64,000 nt of DNA, from contig JAGTWJ010000010.1 in the NCBI GenBank assembly GCA_020064725.1, positions 434,001 to 498,000 of the forward strand, in the 5' to 3' direction. Each line of letters begins with the position of its first letter. Positions within the stretch are counted from its first letter, which is position 1. The notes below the pieces were generated by a model. That model searched no databases. It was not told the DNA's origin and saw only the letters and a list, made by a program, of their open reading frames with translations. This document shows, piece by piece, positions 47,780 to 57,997 of the stretch. Source of the DNA: Drechslerella dactyloides. Its lineage: Eukaryota; Ascomycota; Orbiliomycetes; Orbiliales; Orbiliaceae. A program made the position numbers and the translations under genes.

Positions 47780-50700
47780 AATTTCACTAATTTGTCTGCT
47801 TTTTTATTTCTGTATATATTATTATGTCTGGGGTATTAATTTATATATATTTTTATTTTGTTGGTATTTAGTTTTTTGTTAATATCTTATATTTCTTTAA
47901 TAATGTTTTGATCTGGTTTAAAATGTAATAATTTTATTTTTTGTATTATAGCTTGGTTATTTGAATATAAATATATATTATTTATATTTTTATTTTGTAA
48001 TAATATTTTTAATGCTTTTTTAAAAGCTATTTGTATAATAATTAATTTAGTATTATATACTTCTATTAAATCTTCTAGATTGATTTTTATTTTGAAAATT
48101 AATTTATTATTAATTTTGCTATATATATTAGTACTTGTTGATTTAATATCTTTTTCCAAATTTAATAAAGAGCTGTCTGTATAAATAATTAAATTTTTTT
48201 TTGAGTTTAATTTTAATTTATTTATAATATATTATTTTACTTTTATTTTTTTTGGTTTTTTATTAATATTTATATTAATATTATTTTTAATTTACAAAGA
48301 GTTTACTTTTATATTAATATATTCAATTTTAGTGTATGGAGTAATTAGATAATTTATTCTTAATAAAATAAAATCTAATAAAGTTTGGTATATTTTATTT
48401 TTATTATTATCTTTTTTATTTTCATATTATTTTAAATATTAAATATCCTCTTTTTTATTAAAATAAAATTCTGGTGGGACTGATTTTGGTGTTCTTAATT
48501 TAATTAGATAATTTTTATTAAAATATAATAATCTTAAGGTATATTATCTTTATAGACTATTAAACCTAATTTTTAATGGTAAAATAAAAATTTCAACTTC
48601 TAATAAATAAATTAATATTGTTTTATATATTTTATTAATTTTTCTAATCATTTTATTTTATAAAATATTAAAATCTTTTAAAAATAATTTTTGATTTTTC
48701 CACCAAATTTCAGCACCAAAATCCAAAACAAAGTAAACACAGCTTTTATACAATTATATTAATATTTTTAAGTTTAATTTTTTTTCTAAATTCACTAAAC
48801 CTCTAATATAATTAAATATTCAGTTTATAACTACTAATTTATTTTTAATATAGAATTTAAATTTTAAATTCTTATTTAAATAAATTCCAAGCTATTTAAT
48901 TATATTAAATAGTTTAATCATTATTTTATTTAATAAAATTAAATTATATTTTCTGTTATTATTATTTTTTTTTAAATTAAAATAGAAATATATTAATTCA
49001 GATTTTATATTATTAAAAGCTACTATATTATTTTTTACCCAATTAAATATAGTTTCTAATATATTTTTTAAATCTATTATATTTAATTTTATTAATTTAT
49101 TAATTGTAATAATAGCAATATCATTAATATAACTTAATATTTTAATATTATTGTTTTAATTATTTAAATAATAATATTAAATATAATAAAAATAAAATCA
49201 GAGATATAGGTAAACTCTAAGGTATTCCTATTTTAATTAATTTTAATTTTTCTATTTGTTTATTAAAAGCAAGCTTAATTTATCTATTCAACATAAAATT
49301 CTTAATTTAATTAGTTAATTATTTTAGAAATTTTATATTCTTAATAGTTTTAATTAATCTTATTTTTGAAATATTATTAAAAATTTCTTTTATATCTAAA
49401 AATAATATAAATGTTTTAAGTTTTTTTGATTTTACATTTTTTATATTATATATTAAAAATAATATAGTATTTATAGCTAATTTTTATTTTCTACTTCCAA
49501 TTTATTTATAATATAGAATATCTTTTATTTCTAAGATATATACTAATTTTATAGTTATTATTTTCTCTAATATCTTTTCTAAATAATTTAAAAAATTTAT
49601 AATTCTATAAACTTTTAGGATACTATAATCTAGTTTATTGGGTTTTAGTAAAATTACCCTAATTATTTATCTAAAATATATTAGGTGATACCTATAATTT
49701 AATAATTTTTTAAATAAATTATTAAATTTTTCTAATATTATTTTATATACTTCTTTTAAATATAAAAAATTAATTCCATCTGGGCCTAATATTTTTTTTG
49801 AATTTAATATGAAAATAATTTTTCTAATTTCTTTATTTATAATTTTTTCTTATTTAATTATATTTCCAATTATTTGTTCTTTTATTTCAAATAAATTATT
49901 AGATTCCAGGTAATTTGGTGGCTTTAGAAATAATGTTTTTTAAAATATTTGTATTTTCTTATTAAAGCTTATTGCTAGATTATTTTTAAAATCTAGATTT
50001 AATACTTTTTATATTTTAAATGGTTTTATATAATTTAGTGCTTTAAAGATCTCTTTATCTTTTGTGTTTATTAAGAAATTTATCTACTTTTTAATTTTAG
50101 CTCTTTTTATTGCTTTGAAATAATTATTTTATTTAAATTTAAATAAATTCTATTATTCCTGGATTTTATTTTATTTTTATTATTTTTTTGCTTATTGTAT
50201 TTTTGTTTTTAGTATATTTATTTTATTATTTTACTAAACTTTTGATTTTAATGTTATAATTAATTTTGGTGTTGATGTTTCTACTATATTAATTATATTT
50301 TGTTAAAATAAATTTACAATCTGTTCTAAATTTTATTCTAAATTATTATTATCACTATTTAAAGCAAATAATAATTTGTTTTAGTTATTATTTTGATCTA
50401 GATCTCTATTTAAATTTAATAATGTTTTTTAAAATTTCTCCCAATTAATTTTATTCTAATTATATTTATTTATTAATAATAGGTTATCAACTAAATAATT
50501 ATTATTTTAGGAATATATATTAAATAAAATAACTTTATAGTTTAATTTTATATTTAAATTATTATTTATTATTTATTCTCTAATAAATAAATTTATTTAA
50601 ATTATTATGAACATTAAATCTAAAATAAATGAGTTCTTCCCTTTATTAAAATAATAAGTTAGAATATCAAGATTATTTATTAAATATAAATTTTTATTTT

Positions 50701-51040
50701 TAATAATATTTATTAATTTTTTGTGTTGGATATTTTTTTTACATTTAGAATTCCATAAATAATGATAGGTATTAAAATCTTTAATTAATAAATATTTTTT
50801 ATTAATAAATTTGATTATTTTATTAAATAATCTTTTTATTATATATAATTTATTACTTTGGTCTATTTGGTATTTTTCATTATAGATATTAATTATTTGG
50901 ATTTCACTAAATTCTTTTGATTTAATATCAATAATTTAGTAATCTTTATCATTAATTAAGTCTATTTAATTATTAATTTTGTATAGAAGTAGATTAGAAT
51001 AATATATAATTATTCTTAATCTTTTTATTGTATTTGGTAT
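47780..51040 (-). pseudogene. LINE ORF2 (endonuclease, reverse transcriptase, RNase H), copy 3
   Basis: The endonuclease end reads LLIKDFNT near 50760-50800. Reverse transcriptase keeps LGPDGIN (GPDG at 49775-49786) and the catalytic box SYINDIAI at 49117-49134, with the same Asp-to-Asn change as copy 2. The RNase H region is open at 47887-48159 and contains IQIAFKKALKILLQ and NIYLYSNNQAIIQ; Asn replaces the expected Asp. The downstream WxPGHNNIYGNE segment survives as a relic with Trp as a stop, Gly as Arg and Glu as Lys. RIP-type stops throughout. Confidence 0.83.
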
Positions 51041-51327
51041 TAATAATATAAAACCATTAATATTTATTATTATTAATTTTTTCAAAATTTATGGTTTTTA
51101 TAAAAATAAAATATCTATTTTATTTATTGTAGAATTTAAAATACCTTATATTATATTAAATGATGTATTGTAATTATATTATATATATTTTATTTTATTC
51201 TATATTAAAATAATTTAAATATTATTATTTTAATTATAGTTTTAGTTTTGGTTTTGGTTTTGTTTTTGAGTTATATTAAATTTTATTTTTAATGCTTTTA
51301 GTTTTTTATAATTTTGTGAATTTGCTA

Positions 51328-51576
51328 ACGTCAACAATAAGCGACTGGACCAGACAAGCGACCGGACCACCCCCCTTGTATATTTCTTTAATTTAATATA
51401 AAAAAAATTTAAAAAAATATTTTTAGATTTGTAATAGTTTATATAAACAAGATTAATTTTATTCTAATTTTAAATTAATTATTGATTAAGTTATCAATAA
51501 AAAGTGTTTTGGTAGGGTGTTGGTTTATATGGGGTGGTCCGCTCGCTTGTGTGGTCCGCTCGCTTGTGGAATACGT
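51328..51576 (+). mobile_element. 249-bp MITE, copy 6
   Basis: TA-flanked insertion in LINE copy 3, at the position equivalent to copy 3 of the MITE in the other LINE but inverted. It has the T variant at the polymorphic site. An open frame across it at 51475-51726 is noise. Confidence 0.92.
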
Positions 51577-52882
51577 TATATACTCTCTTTTGTAATGAAT
51601 ATATTTTAAAATATTATATAGGTATATTCTACTTTTTATATTATATTTATTATATTTGTATTGGTATATTTTATATTCTAAAGAACATATTCTACATATA
51701 TTTATAAATATGTATATTATAGCCAAATGTCTAAAACCTTAATAGTTTGTATATTAGTTTTTTAAATACATAAAATAATATTTCTTTGTTTTTAGAAATT
51801 CTTTGTTTAAAAATAATCTTTTATTATATAATATTTGTTTTGCTATTTCTATTATTTTTATTATTAATATTATAAAGGAATAAAATTTATTTGTTTGTTT
51901 ATTTTCCAGTATTAGTTATTTTGGTGTTTTTACTAGTTTATAAATATTATTATTTTTTATTTTATTTTTTAAAGTGATTAATTACTTCTTATTTTAAAAT
52001 TAATTTATTTGGATTCTATATATTATTATAAATTTTTATTTTGTTATCTTTGCTAATTTTTGGATATATTAGTTTATTTTAATTAATTCCTTATATATTT
52101 TTTTTTTATGTTTGAAGATGTTTTTGTTTTTTATATTTTAATGTGTAATTAATATTAAATTACTTTTTTTATTTATCAAGATTTTTGTAATTATTTTATT
52201 TTAGGATTTCTTTTATTTTTTAAGGATATTATTTATTTTTATTTAATAAATATTTAAATTTATTGTTAATTTATTGTTTGTTGTTTGTGGAATAATTAAT
52301 TTTTATTATTTAATTAGTAGATTTATTATTTTTAGTGTTTTTTATGTTTTTAATATTTTTAGTATTTTTGTTTGTGTATTTGTAGCTTATATATATGTTT
52401 TTGGTGTATTTATTTAGTTTTTATTTTTATTTTAAATTTTATTTAGTTATTTTTCTAAATTATCTATTTTTTCTTTTTATTTTATAACTAAAATAATTAA
52501 ATTTTAGTTTTCCTAAATTAATTTAGTTTTAATTTTTTCTATTTATATAGATTTAATTAATTATATATGATATTATTTATTTAATTTAGGTATAGTATTT
52601 ATTAAATTTATTTTATTTAATAATAAATTAATAAATAAATCTATTAATTAAAATAAATTTATCTAAAGGTGGTATTTTTAGTGTTTTTAATGTTGCCCCT
52701 GATTTTTGTATGTGTAGATAATTATAAATTTTTAATATATTATTATTATGATTATAAAATTATGATTATGAATTAGATTATATATTTAATATATTTTATT
52801 AAGTTTTTTAAGTGTTTTTGAATAATTTAATTTTTATTATGTTTCGTCGATTTTGTTAAATGATATGAGAGGCTCTTTGTTT

Positions 52883-53276
52883 GCGCACTTAATTACTAGT
52901 TATCTTTTATAGTAGGGGTTTTTCTTTATTGAATTATATTAATTATTAATTATAAATATTTAAATATTAGATATGATAATATTTATTTAAATTTTACTAC
53001 CTTAATATTATTATTATTTTCAAAAATATATTATTAATTTTAAAAAAATTATTTATAGATTTATTAGTCTATTTATAAAATTTATATTAAAAAATATCTT
53101 TTATTAAAATAGATAAATATATGTTATATAATTTATAATATAATATTTATAATAATTTTAATAATAATTAAAAAAATAATTTTATAACTATTTTAAAATT
53201 TTTTATAATTTTAATATATTTTTTAGAAGATTAATAGATATTTATAATTAATTTTTAGAAATAATAACGTCAATGA
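52883..53276. other. A+T-rich stretch, nothing recognised
   Basis: Spacer between the LINE 5' end and the next transposon, with no frame or repeat I can support. Confidence 0.5.
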
Positions 53277-54464
53277 TAAGCGGCCGGCACAGACAAGTAA
53301 CTGGCACACCTTTTAAGGCACCTCTGATAAGTTATCTTCAATATTATATACTATTATAACTATAATAATGGCTGTTACTATAGTTAAATTTTGTATTATT
53401 TTAGTTATCAAAACATTAAAAAAAAATGAAATTTTAAATATTCAAATAGTTATTAAATTATATAATATTTTATATAAAATTTTAGCATATTGTTATAATA
53501 GTTATCCTTTATATAACAAAAGTGTTCTGAAGTTATAAAACCTTATATAGTTAAAAGAAGATATTATTATTTAGTATATATTTAAGCTATCTACATAGTT
53601 TTTTCATTCTAGATTATTTAATATAGAGGATATAGTTAACTAGCTATTATTAATATATAATAATAATAATATTTAATATATTGGTAAGAGATAGACTAGT
53701 AACTTTGTTAAATATTGTCTAAAATTACAAATATATTTTTCTAAAAAATATGATTACTAGCAAATAAAATACAAAGATCTGGTACTTATAAGCAAGTAGT
53801 TTCAGTTAATAGAGATAGTAAAGACTAAGTATAATATTATAAACAATAATATCTATAACTTCAACAAGACTGGTTTTGTAATGGGTATGATATCTACAAT
53901 TACTATAATAATAGGTATTGAAATACACAATAAAACAAAGCTTATATAGCCTGGGAGTTATAAATAGGTAACAATTATCTAGAAGATAGGTATAAAAAAA
54001 TATATAGTATTACTATTTATTATCTTTATTAAAAAGTATTATTTAGTAAGTTAATATATAAGAATTAGTTTATTAAAAAACTAGATAATCATATTTTTTG
54101 ACAATAGCTAGATAATAAATAAATTAGCTTTTAAATAATTAAAATATTTTGATAAATTTATAATATAATGCTATTTTTCAGACTACTGATTATTAATTTT
54201 AGATAGTTATAAAAACTATTATTTAATAATCTTTAAATTATACTACTAAAAACAAAAAATTATTATTATTTATATAACTACTACTATATTCTTCATATAT
54301 CTTTTAGCCATTAGATATTAGCTGCTTTAGGCTATTAAAACAAATATATAATTATAAAGTAAAAATTTTAATATATATATATATCAACTATATCTCTAAA
54401 CTAAAGTTTCTCTTTAGGTTTTATAAGATATTTACTGCTGTAATAATATTTAAAAATATATATA

Positions 54465-56357
54465 ACGTATTCCACAAGCGAGCGAACATCCCAAGTGAGC
54501 AAACACCCTACCAAGCGACCTTACCCCCTTTTCTCCTTTATTATCACCTACATCCACAACCACTATAATAACAGCCTCTATAACTGAATCCCAAATAATC
54601 TTAGCTATTAGAGCTTTAGAAAAAAACAAAAAATTAAGTACTGCAGCAGCAGCTAAATTATATAATATTTTTTAAACAACTTTTGTCTACTAGTGTAATA
54701 GATGTCTTTTACGGAGTGATAGTATACCAAAATCACAGAATCTTACACAATTAAAAGAGGACATTATTGTTCAGTATATACTTAAGCTGTATGTGCGATC
54801 TTTTTATCCTAGATTGGGTAGTGTGGAAGATATAGCTAACTAGCTACTATTAATACATATTAACAATAGCTCGCATTGTGTTGGCAAAAACTAGATAGTA
54901 AATTTTGTAAAATGTTGTCTGGAGCTCTAAACGCACCTGTCCAGAAAGTACGACTACTAGTAGACTAAATACGAAGATTATAAGCTTATTAACAATTAGT
55001 TACAGCTTATACAAACTGTAAAGGCCAAGTATGGTATTATAGATAACAATATATACAATTTCAATAAAACAGGCTTTGCAATGGGCATAATCTCTTCTAC
55101 TACAGTCATTACAAGTACCGAAACCTGTGATAAAGCAAAGCTGGCATAGCCTGGGAACTGCGAATAGGCAACAATTATTCAAAAAATATATACAGGAGGT
55201 TGGACAATACCACCATTTATTATCCTAACTAGCAAATACCACCTAGCTAGCTGGTATATAGAGACCAGTTTACCAAAGGACTGGGTTATTGCACTCTCTA
55301 ATAATAGCTGGACAACAAACGAGCTTACTGTGGAGTGGATAAAGCATTTTAATCAATTTATAGTGTGGTACTGCATTTCAGACTACTGGCTATTAGTTTT
55401 AGATGGCTATGAAAGCTATCATTCGGTCGCCTTCGAGCTTTACTGCCAAGAGCACAAAATTATTATAGTCTGTATGCCACCATATTCTTCACATCTTCTT
55501 CAGCTGTTGGATATTAGGTGCTTTGGGCTATTAAAACAGGCATATAGTTGCCAGGTGGAGGACTTGGTACATGCGGATATCAACCATATCAGCAAGCTGG
55601 AGTTCCTTTCTGGGTTCCATAAAATATTTACTGCTACAATAACACCTAAGAATATACGCAGCAGCTTTGCTGAAGCTGGGATTATATCTTACAATCCTAA
55701 TAGGGTCCTCTCAAAGCTAGATATCCAGTTACCAGCACCTACCCCAGTAAATTTATGCCCTGATACTGCACATACAGCAGCTACCTAGACAACAAAAACA
55801 CCAATAAACCCTTCAGAAGCTGGCTTACAATCAGAACTTATCAAAAACCAGATTATCCAGCATCCAAATAGCTCTCCAACATTATTATTGGCTACTGTAG
55901 ACCAGTTCACTAAAGGGACACAGACAATAATACATCAACTAGCACTTATACAGGCGGAGAATACAACACTGCGCTCTACAAACCAGACACTATCTAAGCG
56001 CCGGCAGGCAAAAAGACAGCGTGTACAGCAGAGAGGCACGCTTACCATACACCAGGCTAATAAAATCCTGGATGGTGATATTATAAGTAGGCAGAATAAG
56101 CAGATAGAACATCCAAACCGCCAGAGTAGCCCCCAGCTAAAGGCTACCTCTGGGAAGATACTGCACTATAACCGCTGTAGTGAGCCCGGCCATAATATCC
56201 AAACCTGTCAAAAGGTATCTTGAGGATTGAGGCTAGTACAGCGTGGATTTCCCGCGCCGTCCTAGCGGTGGTGTGGTAGTGAAGGTGGTGTTTTTGTTAG
56301 GGTGGGGTGGGGAGGGTGTTCGCTCGCTTGGGGTGTTCGCTCGCTTGTGGAATACGT
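54465..56357 (+). mobile_element. pogo/Fot1-like transposon, full length, nested, AACAC code
   Basis: TA-flanked, 1893 bp, inside the 53277-57056 element. The left end is ACGTATTCCAC with AAGCGAGCG-AACATCCC and AAGTGAGCA-AACACCC; the right end is a clean consensus copy of the AACAC code. It is less decayed than its host element, consistent with a later arrival. Confidence 0.92.
54568..56223 (+). pseudogene. pogo/Fot1-like DDE transposase, 551 codons, frame intact apart from point stops
   Basis: The start codon is ATA at 54568 in place of ATG; the stop is at 56221-56223. The length equals that of the copy at 58132-59787, so there is no net indel. About eleven in-frame stops, nearly all in the first half. 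The first catalytic box is YNFNKTGFAMG (Asp and Glu lost), the second LVLDGYESYHS and the third LLQLLDIRCF keep Asp. The long open pieces 55330-55788 and 55888-56223 cover the catalytic C-terminal half and the tail. The tail ends with a knuckle, Y-N-R-C-S-E-P-G-H-N-I-Q-T-C, lacking only the first Cys. The stop at 55786-55788 replaces a Trp codon. Confidence 0.88.
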
Positions 56358-57207
56358 TAGTAGTTTTACTAGAACTAATATTATACCTTATAATCTTAAC
56401 AGAGTTTTATCAAAGCTAGATATATAGTTATTAGTGGTTACTCCAGTAAATTCATATTTAGATACTATGAATACAGCAGTTATTTGGACTATAAAAACAC
56501 TATTAAATCTATTAGAAGTTAGTCTATAAGTAGGCCTAATTAAAAACCAGATTACCTAGTATTAGAATGGTTTTCCTATATTATTATTAACAACTATAGA
56601 CCAATTATCTAAAGGGGTGTAGATAATAATGTACCAAATAGTACTTATATATATAAAAAATATAATACTTTATTCCGCAAATAAGCTGCTAAGTAAGTAC
56701 CAATAATTAAAAAAACAACATATACAACATAAGGACACACTAATTATACACTAGATTAATAGAATCTTAAATAGTAATACTATAAACAAAGTGGTTAGGT
56801 AGCCAACCCCTCCAAAACACCAGCATACCTTTTAACCAAAAAATAACATTATATATACATACTACTATAATAACTATAATAAGACCAGATATAATATTCA
56901 AATCTACCAATAAACATCTTCAAAATCTAAGTAAATAGTTTCTTACCCCCAGGGTAAGAAACCATTTAGTAATGGTAATATAGCTGGACTTTTTGTTGGG
57001 GTGGAGTGGGGAGCTGTGCCACTTGCTTGTCTGTGCCGGCCGCTTATCATTGACGTTATATAAAATATTAAGATTTTAATATATATTTATTAATTTTAGT
57101 AATTATTATAATTATTTTATTAATATTTTAAAGATTAATAAATATTAATAGTCTAAGATAGTTCTTATATAGATTTTCTAAATTTTAATATAAATATTAT
57201 TTAATAT

Positions 57208-57784
57208 ATGCCCGACTGTTAAGGAGGGAGGCTGAATAAACTCCCCGGTGTCTCCAAGCCAGTTTTTCTACCAAATTTTGCAGGGGCGATAGCCTGACAA
57301 AAATGTGTTGTTTCTTAACATTCTTAGCAACAGCACAACCACACCTATAACACAGCCACTATATAAAATTAGTAATAAACAAACAGACAAACATATATAT
57401 AAACAACACAACAACACAAAATAAATTAAAAATTATTTATAAATTATTATATAATAATCCTAGTTTACCCCCACAATACATAATTTAATTAAATAATTAT
57501 AGAGATATTCCACTTTTAATTTCAAAAAATAAGTTTTAATAAAATCTCCATATAAAAAACAACTTGAAAAAAATAAAAATTAAAAATTAAAAAAAAAAAC
57601 TAAAAAATTAAAAGATTTGTAATAATTAATTAAAAAATAACTAAAAAAATAATCAATAAAAAAATTTTAATAAAAAATTTTAATAAAAAATTTTAATAAA
57701 AAAATGTAATAAAAATTCATTAATAAAAAAATGAACAACAGCGGCTTTACAGTCGGGTTTAAGTGGTGCAGCGCACCCTTCTAG
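57208..57784 (+). mobile_element. Helentron-like non-autonomous element E6 (577 bp)
   Basis: It starts ATGCCCGACTGTTAAGG and ends with ACAGTCGGG, the hairpin GGTGC-AGC-GCACC and CTTCTAG before T. The inverted repeat variant (CTGTTAAG at the 5' end, CTGTAAAG at the 3' end) is specific to this copy. The interior aligns with the complement of E3, including AAATGTGTTGTTTCTTA at 57302-57318. It has one CACAGCC where E3 has five hexamers. Confidence 0.76.
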
Positions 57785-57997
57785 TTATTATAAAATTTAC
57801 CTATTAATTATATAATTAATTATTAATTTAATATTAGATTTTATAAATCTAGAAATAGATATTAAATATTTTATATAATATATAAATTTATTTTAATAAT
57901 AAAATAGTATATTTTAAAAAGATTTTATTTTTATTAATTAAAGTAATAAAGATTAATATAAAATTTTTTATAAATATATATTAATTATTATTAATTA

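Larger units (their letters stand above)
46929..52882 (-). mobile_element. Tad1-like LINE, near full-length decayed copy (copy 3)
   Basis: Collinear with copy 2 from the AAT tail (about 46929-46951) to the 5' boundary at 52882, where both copies share GAGAGGCTCTTTGTTT and then diverge. It is about 5.7 kb without the MITE at 51328-51576. It lacks the second MITE of copy 2. Its TTAA tract, tail hairpin and domain order are the same. Confidence 0.87.
53368..56934 (+). pseudogene. pogo/Fot1-like DDE transposase, interrupted by a nested transposon
   Basis: The ATG at 53368 opens MAVTIVKF; the likely stop is at 56932-56934. The first catalytic box reads YNFNKTGFVMGM. The nested transposon entered after the third catalytic Asp, in the segment where the copies read FKNIY then SFTRTNII. 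Heavily decayed, more so than the nested copy, with many RIP-type stops. Confidence 0.75.
53277..57056 (+). mobile_element. pogo/Fot1-like transposon, GCACA code, with a second transposon nested inside
   Basis: TA-flanked. The left end is ACGTCAATGAT with AAGCGGCCG-GCACAGAC and AAGTAACTG-GCACACC; the right end has AAGCGGCCG-GCACAGAC and AAGCAAGTG-GCACAGC. The length is 3780 bp, or about 1.89 kb without the transposon at 54465-56357. A stem of 11 bp (GTTTCTTACCC / GGGTAAGAAAC, loop CCA) lies at 56938-56962, just past the transposase stop. Confidence 0.87.
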
